Below, piece by piece: positions 55,646-63,974 of a stretch of 64,000 nucleotides of DNA. The notes below the pieces were generated by a model. That model saw nothing but the letters and a program-made list of their open reading frames with translations. It was not told the origin of the DNA and searched no databases. Source of the DNA: Leclercia sp. LSNIH1 (GTDB taxonomy: Bacteria > Pseudomonadota > Gammaproteobacteria > Enterobacterales > Enterobacteriaceae). The stretch's first letter is position 1. Every line of letters starts with the position of its first letter. The position numbers were made by a program, and so were the translations under genes. The stretch covers positions 2,604,001 to 2,668,000 of the forward strand of contig NZ_CP026167.1 of the NCBI RefSeq assembly GCF_002902985.1, in the 5' to 3' direction.

Positions 55646-56527
55646 TTATTTCACTCCGAGCAGAGCCTGCTCCATCAGTTGCGCCAGCAGGGCCTGCGCC
55701 CGTGGTTCTGCCTCGCTGCCGTGCTGTTCGAGGGTGATCCCCAGCCTGCCCGGCGTGGGCAGCACGCTTCCCGCCGCCCGCAGGCTGGCAGGCATCCCGA
55801 TCCGGGTCCGCAGCGTCACGCCGAGCCCGGCCTGCACCGCCGCCCAGATCCCGCTCAGGCTGTGGCTGACAAAGACCACCCGCCAGGGGATGCCCGCCCG
55901 GTTCAGGCAGTCGATGGCGTGGGTGCGCATCAGGCAGGGGGTGTCGAACATCACCAGCGGCAGGGGCTCGCCCCGGGCAAGCAGGGAACGGATCTCCATC
56001 TCCGGAGGCTGGATCCACACCATCTGGCTCTGGCCGATCGACCGTCCCTTGCGTGGCTCGCTCTCGTTCTGCCACAGCAGCACCATATCCAGGGCGTGAT
56101 CGTCAAAGGCGTTGAGCAGCGCCCGGTTGCGATCCACTCTGGCAACGATCCGCACTCCCGGATGGTGGCGTCTGAATTCGCCCAGAATGCCCGGCATCAG
56201 CGACTCACCAAAATCCTCCTGCATGCCGATGCGGATCTCCGCCTGCAGCAGCTCGCCTTTCAGCGCAAACTGCACCTCGTCATTCAGCGCCAGCATGCGG
56301 CGGGCGTAGCTCATGACGATCTCTCCGTTGCGGGTCAGCGTCAGGCCACGGCCCTTTTTCATCACCAGCTCTGCACCGCACTGCTGCTCCAGCTTTTTGA
56401 GCTGGGCGCTCACCGCCGAGGTGGAGCGGCAGAGATGGGTGGCGGCCAGGGCAAAGCTGCCGCACTCAATGCCGGTGACAAAACTGCGCAGCGCATCGAG
56501 GTCGAGCGTCGGAGGGAGCTTGTTCAT
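55646..56527 (-). CDS. LysR-family transcriptional regulator
   Basis: A 293-residue LysR regulator: winged HTH at 9-68 (ALRSFVTGIECGSFALAATHL, RSTSAVSAQLKKLE) and an effector-binding domain. It diverges from the CMD-tautomerase-DUF4865 operon, the arrangement expected for its regulator. An inverted repeat TCCTGAAA/TTTCAGGA lies between them. It could also affect leuA2, 94 bp downstream on the same strand. Confidence 0.9.
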   Translation of the reverse strand: MNKLPPTLDLDALRSFVTGIECGSFALAATHLCRSTSAVSAQLKKLEQQCGAELVMKKGRGLTLTRNGEIVMSYARRMLALNDEVQFALKGELLQAEIRIGMQEDFGESLMPGILGEFRRHHPGVRIVARVDRNRALLNAFDDHALDMVLLWQNESEPRKGRSIGQSQMVWIQPPEMEIRSLLARGEPLPLVMFDTPCLMRTHAIDCLNRAGIPWRVVFVSHSLSGIWAAVQAGLGVTLRTRIGMPASLRAAGSVLPTPGRLGITLEQHGSEAEPRAQALLAQLMEQALLGVK

Positions 56528-56532
56528 AAATG

Positions 56533-56578
56533 TCCTGAAATACGGGATGGTGGTGCAAATATAATTTGATTTTCAGGA
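56533..56578. promoter_or_regulatory. Inverted repeat between LysR gene and CMD operon
   Basis: TCCTGAAA (56533-56540) and TTTCAGGA (56571-56578) face each other across 30 bp in the divergent promoter region, a candidate LysR-binding region. Confidence 0.4.
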
Positions 56579-56627
56579 TGAAACTATGGGGCCAGAATCG
56601 CCTTACTGTCAATGCGGAGAGAACATC

Positions 56628-56930
56628 ATGGCCACATCCCTTACTTCTGAAACCCTGAGCCGCGTCGCGCCGAAACTGGCCGAGCTGAGCAAGGAGGTGC
56701 TGTTCAATGACATCTGGAAACGCGACGCGCTCTCCCCGCGGGATCGCAGCCTCATCACCCTGGGCGCGCTGACGGCGCTGGGGCGTGTACAGCAACTGCC
56801 CTGGCATATCGACTTTGCCCAGCAAAACGGCCTGACCCGGGAGGAAATTACCGAAGTGTTCACCCACCTGGCGTTCTACGCCGGCTGGCCTGCGGCGGTC
56901 TCCGCCCTCGGCTGCCTGGAAGAGGAGTAA
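56628..56930 (+). CDS. Carboxymuconolactone decarboxylase-family protein
   Basis: A 100-residue AhpD/CMD-like protein (RDRSLITLGALTALGR and EEITEVFTHLAFYAGWPAA are the family blocks). The paired CxxC cysteines of AhpD peroxidases are absent, so a disulfide-based activity is unlikely. GGAGAGAAC precedes the ATG at 56628. It is first in a three-gene operon under the divergent LysR regulator. Confidence 0.87.
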   Translation: MATSLTSETLSRVAPKLAELSKEVLFNDIWKRDALSPRDRSLITLGALTALGRVQQLPWHIDFAQQNGLTREEITEVFTHLAFYAGWPAAVSALGCLEEE

Positions 56931-56934
56931 CCCG

Positions 56935-57276
56935 ATGCCCTTTACACGTGTCTCCCTGCGGCCGGGGTACAGCGACGCGCAGATAGCGCAGATCTCCGAC
57001 CTCCTCCAGCAGAGCCTGGAGGCAGAATTCGCGGTTCCGCCGGGGGACCGCTTCCAGATTTTTGAGGAGATCCCGGCCACGCGGCACCTGTTCGATCGCC
57101 ACTATAAAAGCGGCGGGCGCAGCGACAAATTTATTCAGTTTCACATTCTGGCGGGCAAGCCCCGCACCGCTGCGCAAAAGCAAAATCTCTGCCGCAGGCT
57201 GTGTGAAGAGCTGCACAGGACGCTGGCTATTCACCCGGATGACGTCATGGTGATGATCCAGTTCAATACCGCCTAA
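56935..57276 (+). CDS. Tautomerase-family protein
   Basis: A 113-residue protein starting Met-Pro, so Pro2 can become the catalytic N-terminal proline of the 4-oxalocrotonate tautomerase superfamily. Two beta-alpha-beta halves and the ending DVMVMIQFN fit the cis-CaaD/MSAD-like length class. It starts 4 bp after the CMD gene. Likely acts with it on a small unsaturated acid; inference. Confidence 0.85.
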   Translation: MPFTRVSLRPGYSDAQIAQISDLLQQSLEAEFAVPPGDRFQIFEEIPATRHLFDRHYKSGGRSDKFIQFHILAGKPRTAAQKQNLCRRLCEELHRTLAIHPDDVMVMIQFNTA

Positions 57277-57320
57277 GAGTGGAGCTTTAGTCGGGGAAGG
57301 ATGCTGTCTGAGGAGGGGTT

Positions 57321-57827
57321 ATGATCGTTATGCAATATCGCTTCACGCTGCCAGCCGACTACGATATGACCATTATTGATCGGCGTATTGCGGAGCATGG
57401 CGCGAAGCTGAACGGCTTTCCCGGCCTGCTGTTTAAGGCATTCCTTGTTGCCAGACGCGATGCCGCTTTTAGCGTGGAAAACCGCTATGCGCCGCTCTAC
57501 GTCTGGAAGAGTGCCGCCGGGATGACGCAGTTTTTACAGAGCCCCGGTTTTCGCAGGTTGACGGAGGATTTTGGCTGGCCGCAGATCGACACCTGGCTGG
57601 CGCTGCGCCTGCCGGCTGTGGCTGAGGTGAAAAGTGCCGCCTGGCTATCGATTGCCCGCGAGACGATCCCCGCGCACAGCGACCTGTCGGCACTGCAACT
57701 GCATGCCCCGCTTTGCGGGTGGGATGTCAGCCGCTGGCAACTGTTGCAGGTAAATTTTGGCGAGACGCCGCAGGAGGGGAGGGAGAATTACCGGGTTGCG
57801 TATGTGGCGAGTGAGGACATACGTTAA
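57321..57827 (+). CDS. DUF4865 family protein
   Basis: A 168-residue protein with the DUF4865 features: MQYRFTLPADYDMTIIDRRI start and FENRYAPLYVW-like monooxygenase-fold strand followed by LYVWKSAAGMTQFLQSPGF. Function unknown; family members repeatedly occur with tautomerase and CMD genes. AGGAGGGG precedes the ATG at 57321. Confidence 0.82.
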   Translation: MIVMQYRFTLPADYDMTIIDRRIAEHGAKLNGFPGLLFKAFLVARRDAAFSVENRYAPLYVWKSAAGMTQFLQSPGFRRLTEDFGWPQIDTWLALRLPAVAEVKSAAWLSIARETIPAHSDLSALQLHAPLCGWDVSRWQLLQVNFGETPQEGRENYRVAYVASEDIR

Positions 57828-58032
57828 GCCCTCCACCGTTGATCAGGCTTAACTCTTGATACAAGGTGTCCGGCGAACCGGGCACCTGTTTTTTTCCTTT
57901 CAAGGCTCGCTATTTCGGATGGACATAAAAGAATAGATGCTAAGGCGCTGGACGCTGGAAGGGCAAAATGCCGGTTACATATGGGATTTGCCCAGGATGG
58001 AGCGGCCTCAAAAGCATTCAAACAATGCCCAT

Positions 58033-58425
58033 CTATCCAGGATAATAGAATTCGATTCTGATGCCGCTCGGTTCGTAACACATCATATGCATTGATGGCC
58101 CCTCCCGGATTAAAGTGGGTTCAAATTCGATTTCAATCTGATTCGCCTTTAACAGGTCAACAAGCCTGAACAGATCCACTTTATTTTCGACCCGTAAAGC
58201 TAAGTGATGAAGTCCGACATTGGTTTTACGATTAAATGTAATGGGCTCATCGGTTTGTGTTTTCCATAGCGTGATGGTCAGCGCATCATCTCTTACGAAG
58301 ATAGCGGGATAATCTTCACGTCGTTTCACTTCCTCCCAGCCCAATATATTGGTAAAAAACGCAGCGCTTTCTTCAAGCTTAGATACGGCTAAGCCGATAT
58401 GTTGCACACCAGCAGTAACAGCCAT
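58033..58425 (-). CDS. VOC-family (glyoxalase-like) protein
   Basis: A 130-residue protein with the two beta-alpha-beta-beta-beta modules of the vicinal oxygen chelate fold. Metal ligands His (VQHIGLAV), His (GLHHLAL) and a terminal Glu (IRIEFYYPG) are present. GGAG lies upstream of the ATG at 58425. It is cotranscribed with the alpha/beta hydrolase and may process the same compound. Confidence 0.85.
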   Translation of the reverse strand: MAVTAGVQHIGLAVSKLEESAAFFTNILGWEEVKRREDYPAIFVRDDALTITLWKTQTDEPITFNRKTNVGLHHLALRVENKVDLFRLVDLLKANQIEIEFEPTLIREGPSMHMMCYEPSGIRIEFYYPG

Positions 58426-58450
58426 CGTTGTGTTCTCCAGAGAAAGTGTT

Positions 58451-59383
58451 TTAGCCAACGCTTACATCACCCATCGGTGAAGAGGTCTGGCGGATGTGGC
58501 GGTCAAGGAAGACCCGAATATCAGACCCTATCTCTCTGGCGTGCGTTTCAAGGGCAAAGTGGCCCGTGTCGTAGAAGCGGATTTCCGCGTCTGGCAGATC
58601 GCGTTTCCAGGCTTCAGCGCCCGCCGCCATGAAAAAGGGATCGTGTTTACCCCACACGGCCAATAAGGGGGGCTGATGCTGACGAAAATAGTGCTGAAAC
58701 AGAGGATACATCTTCACGTTTGAGGCGTAATCCAGTAACAGGTCAAGCTGAATCTCGGCATTACCAGGCCGTAATACCTGCATTCCTTCAAGGGAATAAC
58801 CATCGGGTGAAACCAGGCTTTGATCGGCAACACCTTCCAGATATTGCCATTTGATTGAAGCCGGGGTCGGAAACTCACGCAGCGCATGCCGGTTTTCAGG
58901 CGTGGGCTCGCGCCAGTATCTCTGAATGGGTTCCCAGGCCTCGCCCAGGCCCTCTTCGTAGGCATTGCCATTCTGGGAAATAAGCGCTGTCACACGCTCC
59001 GGATGGGCTAATGCCAGCCGCCATCCGACAGGGGCACCGTAGTCATGAACCATCAGCGCATAGCGGTTGAGATTAAGTGCTTCGGTAAACCGGTCAATGG
59101 TTTCCGCGAGCTGGTCAAAGGTATAAGCGTATTCACCGCGCGCTGGCGCCTCGGTAAAACCGAAGGCCGGCAAATCTGGCGCGATTAAGTGATAACGATC
59201 CGCCAGCTGGGCAAAAAGATCCCGAAACATAAATGATGAGCCCGCGAAGCCGTGAAGTAACAACAATACAGGCGATGCCGGATCGCCGGCCTCACGGTAG
59301 AAAACGTTAACATCACCTGCCTGTTTATAGCGGTAATGCACCGGCGTAGCGGGAGCAGATAAATCCGTAGTGGAAGAGATCAT
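58451..59383 (-). CDS. Alpha/beta hydrolase, haloalkane dehalogenase/epoxide hydrolase type
   Basis: A 310-residue hydrolase with an oxyanion HGFAGSS, the nucleophile elbow VHDYGAPVG (Asp114 rather than Ser), an acid in WGKHDPF and the base in DTGHFALE. An Asp nucleophile marks the dehalogenase/epoxide hydrolase branch. GAGG precedes the ATG at 59383. It heads a two-gene operon divergent from a CGNR regulator, with inverted repeats between. Confidence 0.88.
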   Translation of the reverse strand: MISSTTDLSAPATPVHYRYKQAGDVNVFYREAGDPASPVLLLLHGFAGSSFMFRDLFAQLADRYHLIAPDLPAFGFTEAPARGEYAYTFDQLAETIDRFTEALNLNRYALMVHDYGAPVGWRLALAHPERVTALISQNGNAYEEGLGEAWEPIQRYWREPTPENRHALREFPTPASIKWQYLEGVADQSLVSPDGYSLEGMQVLRPGNAEIQLDLLLDYASNVKMYPLFQHYFRQHQPPLLAVWGKHDPFFMAAGAEAWKRDLPDAEIRFYDTGHFALETHAREIGSDIRVFLDRHIRQTSSPMGDVSVG

Positions 59384-59392
59384 GATAAGCCT

Positions 59393-59443
59393 CATGTAAC
59401 CTTTAAAGTGGTTATTTGAAGGTTACATGTAAATTTGGTAACC
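59393..59443. promoter_or_regulatory. Triple GGTTAC inverted repeat between hydrolase and CGNR regulator
   Basis: CATGTAACCTT (59393-59403) is matched exactly by AAGGTTACATG (59419-59429), and GTAACC appears again at 59438-59443, forming a second dyad with the middle copy. The sites overlap the promoters of both divergent genes and are the likely operators of the CGNR protein. Confidence 0.65.
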
Positions 59444-59475
59444 TGTCAAAATGATTTTATGAGTTACGGAGCGGT

Positions 59476-60051
59476 ATGGAATTTAAACCACCTTCTTCTC
59501 AGCCCCTCTTCCTGGCTGACAACCTTGCGCTGGATTTTATTAACAGTGAATACGGGACAGGGGATGAACGGCACGACTGTTTTGAAGACGATACCCGCGT
59601 CATCGACTGGCTGGTGATAGCGGGGCTTGTGCCGAAAGGTACTAAGGCACCTGATGGGCTCGTGGCGGAAGCCCGGCAGCTGCGCGATGCCGCCAGGGCA
59701 GTCGTGCATGCCGCGATGAAGTCCGTTGCGGCTGACCTGACGGTGATTAACCACGTACTCCAGGCGGGGCGTCCTGAGACGACTCTGCAGTGGGACAAAG
59801 AGACGCAGCGATACCGGATTACTGTTCGGCCGGAGGTGCTCAGCCCCGCAGGCCTGCTCTGGCCTGTTGCGGATGCGTTGGTGAAACTCATCGCTGACGA
59901 TAAGTTTGAATACGTGCGGCAATGTGAAGCGCATAACTGTATTTTGCTGTTTCATGATTTGAGTAAATCCCATCGCCGCCGCTGGTGCAGTATGGCGACG
60001 TGCGGCAATCGCATGAAGGTAGCGGCATTCCGGAACAGGAAAAATTCGTAG
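59476..60051 (+). CDS. CGNR zinc-finger (ABATE domain) regulator
   Basis: A 191-residue protein with an N-terminal ABATE/stress-response domain (LALDFINSEYG, LRDAARAVVHAAM) and a C-terminal CGNR zinc finger (C..HNC...RRRWCSMATCGNR). CGNR proteins are probable DNA-binding regulators. GGAGCGGT lies directly before the ATG. It diverges from the hydrolase-VOC operon that it most likely controls. Confidence 0.88.
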   Translation: MEFKPPSSQPLFLADNLALDFINSEYGTGDERHDCFEDDTRVIDWLVIAGLVPKGTKAPDGLVAEARQLRDAARAVVHAAMKSVAADLTVINHVLQAGRPETTLQWDKETQRYRITVRPEVLSPAGLLWPVADALVKLIADDKFEYVRQCEAHNCILLFHDLSKSHRRRWCSMATCGNRMKVAAFRNRKNS

Positions 60052-60072
60052 CGATTCTGGACGAAAAGAGAA

Positions 60073-60101
60073 TTGACTGAGGAGAACGATCGTTCTACCA
60101 T
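60073..60101 (+). promoter_or_regulatory. TetR-gene promoter with embedded operator
   Basis: TTGACT (60073-60078), 17-bp spacer, TACCAT (60096-60101). The spacer holds AGAACGATCGTTCT, a perfect dyad. The same layout recurs at 61010-61038. It predicts autorepression by the TetR protein. The start codon lies at the expected transcription start. Confidence 0.75.
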
Positions 60102-60107
60102 TACTCT

Positions 60108-60674
60108 ATGAACAAAAATACGACTGACACACGAGAAAAAATCCTCGCGTCCGCTGAAGAACTCATTTACCAGAACGGCATCCATGCCACCGGTATGGAC
60201 CTTCTGGTGAAGACCTCAGGTGTGGCCCGGAAAAGCATCTATCGCTATTTCGCGAACAAAGACGAAGTGGCGGCTGCCGCGCTGAACGCGCGGGATGTCC
60301 GCTGGATGGAGTGGTTCAGGAGCGAGTGCGACAAAGGGGACACGCCGCAGGAACGTATCCTGAATATGTTCACCGTGCTTAAAGGCTGGTTTGAGTCGGA
60401 AGGATACCGCGGGTGTGCATTCATCAATACCGCCGGGGAAGTGGGGGACAGTGCCGATCCCATCCGGCAGATTGCCAGGCTGCATAAACAGAAAATACTG
60501 GATTACGCTCTTGAGCTAACCGGGCAACTGAATATTGAGCACGCTTCAGCCCTGGCAAGGCAATTGCTGTTATTGATTGAAGGCGCTATAACCGTATCAC
60601 GCGTCATGGGCGAATACAGCGCCGCCGATGATGCAAAAGATATTGCTCAGTTATTACTGAAACAGGTCTCGTAA
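60108..60674 (+). CDS. TetR/AcrR-family regulator
   Basis: A 188-residue repressor with an N-terminal HTH (TREKILASAEELIYQNGIHATGMD, SGVARKSIYRYFANKDEV) and a C-terminal ligand domain with CAFINTAGEVGD. No Shine-Dalgarno precedes the ATG at 60108, and the -10 box ends 6 bp upstream, so the transcript may be leaderless. The operator inside its promoter is shared with the promoter at 61010, giving a two-promoter regulon. Confidence 0.9.
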   Translation: MNKNTTDTREKILASAEELIYQNGIHATGMDLLVKTSGVARKSIYRYFANKDEVAAAALNARDVRWMEWFRSECDKGDTPQERILNMFTVLKGWFESEGYRGCAFINTAGEVGDSADPIRQIARLHKQKILDYALELTGQLNIEHASALARQLLLLIEGAITVSRVMGEYSAADDAKDIAQLLLKQVS

Positions 60675-61009
60675 AAGAGACCTGAACTCACAGGGAAACA
60701 GACACTGAAACAGAAATAATTCATCCTCATACCTTTCACACTTATATTCTGTTTTTATGAACAGGATATAAAATTTCATAAAATATCTCCTCCCTTGTCG
60801 GATATTAATTCCCGACGCTATTCCCTGCCGCCTTTTTTCTATTCTGACCGGGTGCGATTTTCGTACCTCAAAGGCCATAAAATTAAGATGCTATAATCAT
60901 ATCCTATTGTATATAAAAGTATTTTGTCGGCTTGCTTGTAAGGGGACGGTAAAATAATTATATCGATAATGACATTTTTTATTTTTTTAATCATTTTACA
61001 GACTCGCGC
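60675..61009. other. AT-rich intergenic region after TetR gene
   Basis: About 335 bp without a gene I can support. Directly after the TetR stop AGGTCTC and GAGACCT form a short hairpin without a T-run. The remainder is AT-rich. Confidence 0.5.
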
Positions 61010-61038
61010 TTGACGAGGTAGAACGATCGTTCTACCAT
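61010..61038 (+). promoter_or_regulatory. Second TetR-type promoter-operator
   Basis: TTGACG (61010-61015), 17-bp spacer and TACCAT (61033-61038), with the exact 20-bp dyad GGTAGAACGATCGTTCTACC (61017-61036) lying between and across the boxes. It should drive the DUF1348 gene and be repressed by the TetR protein at 60108. Confidence 0.78.
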
Positions 61039-61044
61039 GAATGC

Positions 61045-61113
61045 ATGGACAACAAGAACCCTCTGGTAAATGGATATTGGCGCGACGGCATTTTGCAAAA
61101 CTGCCATGAATGA
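61045..61113 (+). other. 22-codon frame at the predicted transcription start
   Basis: MDNKNPLVNGYWRDGILQNC plus two residues, ATG exactly where transcription from the upstream promoter should begin. It could be a leaderless mini-gene or the 5' stub of a lost gene; no family recognised. Confidence 0.25.
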
Positions 61114-61203
61114 AAAGGACGTTAAATAACAGGGGAATTAGTCTATATGTCTATATCGAAAAGGCGTTTTAACCCTCTCTGCCAATTTACAGGAGTCTTA
61201 ACC

Positions 61204-61680
61204 ATGTCTGATGCACAAATTCGCCCTCCACTGCCTCCGTTTACGCTTGAATCAGCCATTGAAAAAGTCAGGCTTGCTGAAGATGGCTGGAATAGCCGCG
61301 ACGCTGAAAAAGTCGCGCTGGCCTATTCTCTGGATACCAAATGGCGTAATCGCGCAGAATTTGCGAATAATCGCGAAGAAGCCAAAGGCTTCCTTGAGCG
61401 CAAATGGAAAAAAGAACTTGAGTATCGCCTGATTAAAGAATTATGGGCATTTGGCGGCAACCGCATTGCCGTCCGTTACGCTTATGAATGGCGCGATGAT
61501 TCCGGTAACTGGTTCCGCTCTTATGGAAATGAGAACTGGGAATTTGGCGAAGATGGCCTGATGCAGCGCCGTTTCGCCTGTATCAACGATATGCCTATCA
61601 AGGAAAGCGAACGTAAATTCCACTGGCCGCTGGGGCGTCGTCCTGACGATCATCCGGGGTTATCGGAACTGGGTCTTTAA
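61204..61680 (+). CDS. NTF2-like DUF1348 protein
   Basis: A 158-residue cystatin-like/SnoaL-fold protein of the DUF1348 family: [10 protein letters not shown] start, [36 protein letters not shown] and the closing [15 protein letters not shown]. Function unknown, usually seen beside TetR regulators. AGGAG lies 9 nt before the ATG at 61204; the frame opens at 61147. Controlled by the TetR-type operator about 190 bp upstream. Confidence 0.9.
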   Translation: MSDAQIRPPLPPFTLESAIEKVRLAEDGWNSRDAEKVALAYSLDTKWRNRAEFANNREEAKGFLERKWKKELEYRLIKELWAFGGNRIAVRYAYEWRDDSGNWFRSYGNENWEFGEDGLMQRRFACINDMPIKESERKFHWPLGRRPDDHPGLSELGL

Positions 61681-61698
61681 CGTCCCGATTGATTCCGC

Positions 61699-61727
61699 AA
61701 TGCCCGGCGACTCTCCTGTCGGGCATT
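61699..61727. terminator. Terminator between DUF1348 and HxlR genes
   Basis: AATGCCCGGCGA and TGTCGGGCATT form a near-perfect stem between convergent genes, followed by TGTGTTGTTT. Confidence 0.75.
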
Positions 61728-61745
61728 TGTGTTGTTTCTCTCACG

Positions 61746-62195
61746 TTATTTCGTCTGCGGATACTTCGCCACCACCTCACCTGGCTCCAGCTCCCGCCCA
61801 TCGCTCGCCACCATCGTGAGCTTGCGTAGCGGCTGGCGATCCCGCGCGTCCACCAGCACCGTACCGGTATCCCCCTCGGCAAACAGGTGTTCATTTCCCC
61901 ACTGGGAGAGCGCCAGCAGCACGGTTTGCAGCTCGCGGCCTTTTGCGGTCAGCACATACTCCTGCCAGGCGCTGCCGTCGGAGGCGGGTTGCAGCGTCAG
62001 TATGCCTTCGTCCACCAGTAGCTTTAGTCGGGTCGCCAGCATGTTTTTGGCGATGCCGAGGCTTTTCTGAAACTCACCAAAACGCGTTATGCCGCTCAGG
62101 GCATCACGCACAATCAGCAGGGACCACCAGTCGCCGATAATATCCAGCGAGCGGGCGACAGGGCAGGGGCTCTCTTCGAGGCGGGTACGTTTCAC
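61746..62195 (-). CDS. HxlR-family transcriptional regulator
   Basis: A 149-residue winged-helix regulator: CPVARSLDIIGDWWSLLIVRD with the family cysteine near residue 11, RFGEFQKSLGIAKNMLATRLKLL recognition region and a C-terminal extension (about 105-149). HxlR proteins usually sense aldehydes or redox stress via the cysteine. Target unknown; upstream, across about 145 bp, is agp. Confidence 0.9.
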   Translation of the reverse strand: MKRTRLEESPCPVARSLDIIGDWWSLLIVRDALSGITRFGEFQKSLGIAKNMLATRLKLLVDEGILTLQPASDGSAWQEYVLTAKGRELQTVLLALSQWGNEHLFAEGDTGTVLVDARDRQPLRKLTMVASDGRELEPGEVVAKYPQTK

Positions 62196-62340
62196 GGTCT
62201 CTCCTTATCAGCGGTAAGTTTAATTATAAAACCAATTACCCCGGCGCACAAAGCAAGCTGTCACTTTGCGGGCAGGCTCCAGGTAATTCGTCACAGATCT
62301 GTCACACTGTTAACGACAATAAACAGGTGAGGAATTAGGG

Positions 62341-63582
62341 ATGAGAAAAGCACTAATCGCTGTCGCCGTGGCGGGCACCATCGGGCTCTCTGGCGGCGTT
62401 CAGGCGCAAACCGCGCCGGAAGGGTATCAGCTGGAACAGGTTCTAATCATGAGCCGTCATAACCTGCGTGCGCCGCTGGCCAATAACGGCAGCGTGCTGG
62501 AACAGTCGACCCCGGAAAAATGGCCAGAGTGGGATGTGCCTGGCGGGCAGCTCACCACCAAAGGTGGGGTGCTGGAAGTCTACATGGGGCACTACATGCG
62601 TGAATGGCTGGCAGAGCAGGGGCTGGTGACCGCCGGGGAGTGTCCGGCAGCGAACAGCGTCTATGCCTATGCCAACAGTCTGCAACGCACGGTGGCGACC
62701 GCGCAGTTCTTCATTACCGGCGCGTTCCCGGGGTGCGATGTGCCGGTGCACCATCAGGAACAGATGGGCACCATGGACCCCACGTTTAACCCGGTGATCA
62801 CCGACAACTCCCCGGAATTCCGCGAAAAAGCGCTACAGGCGATGAACAAAGAACGTCAGGGGATGCAGCTTGACGAGAGCTACAAACTGCTGGAGCAGAT
62901 GACCGACTACAAACAGTCTCCGTCCTGCAAAGAGAAACAGGTCTGCTCCCTGACGGACGCGAAAGACACCTACAGCGCCGAGTACCAGAAAGAGCCTGGG
63001 GTATCCGGTCCGCTGAAGGTGGGTAACTCGCTGGTGGACGCCTTCACGTTGCAGTATTACGAAGGCTTCCCGCTGGATCAGGTGGCGTGGGGCGAGATCA
63101 AAACCGACCAGCAGTGGCGGGTGCTCTCTCAGCTAAAAAATGGCTATCAGGATTCGCTTTTTACCTCGGCAGAGGTGGCGCGTAACGTGGCGAAACCGCT
63201 GGTGAAATATATCGATAACGCGCTGGTCACCGACCGGACGAAAGCGCCGAAAATCACCGTGCTGGTGGGGCATGACTCTAACATTGCCTCCCTGCTGAAG
63301 GCGCTGGATTTTAAACCCTATCAGCTGCACGGCCAGTATGAGCGCACACCCATTGGCGGCAAGATCGTCTTCCAGCGCTGGCACGACAAAACCGGCAATC
63401 GCGATCTGATGAAAATTGAGTATGTCTATCAGAGTACCGAGCAGCTGCGTAATGCCCAGGTGCTGACGTTAGAAGCCCCGGCCCAGCGCGTTACCCTGGA
63501 GCTGAACGGCTGTCCGGTGGATGCGAATGGATTCTGCCCGGTGGAGAGCTTTAATAAGGTATTGAATACCGCGGCGCAGTAA
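62341..63582 (+). CDS. agp: Periplasmic glucose-1-phosphatase
   Basis: A 413-residue histidine acid phosphatase with the same length as E. coli Agp. It has a signal peptide (1-22, ending VQAQ), the catalytic SRHNLRAP (Arg-His-x-x-x-Arg-x-Pro) and the distal VGHDSNIAS proton donor. It scavenges glucose from glucose-1-phosphate and has phytase-like activity in relatives. With yccJ and wrbA it marks the return of the conserved backbone. Confidence 0.97.
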   Translation: MRKALIAVAVAGTIGLSGGVQAQTAPEGYQLEQVLIMSRHNLRAPLANNGSVLEQSTPEKWPEWDVPGGQLTTKGGVLEVYMGHYMREWLAEQGLVTAGECPAANSVYAYANSLQRTVATAQFFITGAFPGCDVPVHHQEQMGTMDPTFNPVITDNSPEFREKALQAMNKERQGMQLDESYKLLEQMTDYKQSPSCKEKQVCSLTDAKDTYSAEYQKEPGVSGPLKVGNSLVDAFTLQYYEGFPLDQVAWGEIKTDQQWRVLSQLKNGYQDSLFTSAEVARNVAKPLVKYIDNALVTDRTKAPKITVLVGHDSNIASLLKALDFKPYQLHGQYERTPIGGKIVFQRWHDKTGNRDLMKIEYVYQSTEQLRNAQVLTLEAPAQRVTLELNGCPVDANGFCPVESFNKVLNTAAQ

Positions 63583-63583
63583 G

Positions 63584-63618
63584 TTCAGCCCCTCTCCCTG
63601 AAGGGGAGAGGGGCTGAA
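63584..63618. terminator. Long hairpin after agp
   Basis: TTCAGCCCCTCTCCC and GGGGAGAGGGGCTGAA form a nearly perfect stem with a short loop directly after the agp stop. No T-run follows. Confidence 0.65.
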
Positions 63619-63620
63619 AT

Positions 63621-63707
63621 GTCCGGTGGCGCTTCGCTTACCCGACCTACAAAATCCAACTCTGGTTCCGAATCCCGTAGGCCTGATAAGCGTAGCGCCA
63701 TCAGGCG
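63621..63707. repeat. Pair of REP elements (BIME-like) between agp and yccJ
   Basis: A REP unit with GGTGGCGCTTCGCTTACCCGAC (about 63625-63646, core GCGCTTCGCTTACC) is followed by a second in opposite orientation (63679-63707, GCCTGATAAGCGTAGCGCCA). Such pairs are bacterial interspersed mosaic elements in intergenic space. Confidence 0.75.
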
Positions 63708-63726
63708 TTTTTTGTCCGCACGATTA

Positions 63727-63954
63727 TCAGACGTTTTTACGCTCAATGGTCTGCTCGCCCCAGAACAGCGAGTCTTTGTCGGTTTTTTGGAAGGCTAACA
63801 TCAGAACTTCATCATTACCTTCTTCCCAGATTTTCTCTGCCAGTTTTTCGTCATATTTTGCGACTTCAAAAATCGCCTCAGCGATCTCCGGTGACGTATT
63901 ACGTAAACGCGCAAATTCCCCGACGCGATGTGCTTTAGCTTCTTGAGTTGGCAT
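63727..63954 (-). CDS. yccJ: YccJ family protein
   Basis: A 75-residue protein matching E. coli YccJ in length and sequence ([29 protein letters not shown]). Function unknown; in E. coli it is cotranscribed with wrbA and induced with RpoS. AGGAGG precedes the ATG. Confidence 0.96.
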   Translation of the reverse strand: MPTQEAKAHRVGEFARLRNTSPEIAEAIFEVAKYDEKLAEKIWEEGNDEVLMLAFQKTDKDSLFWGEQTIERKNV

Positions 63955-63974
63955 AGTAATCCTCCTGTTGAGAG

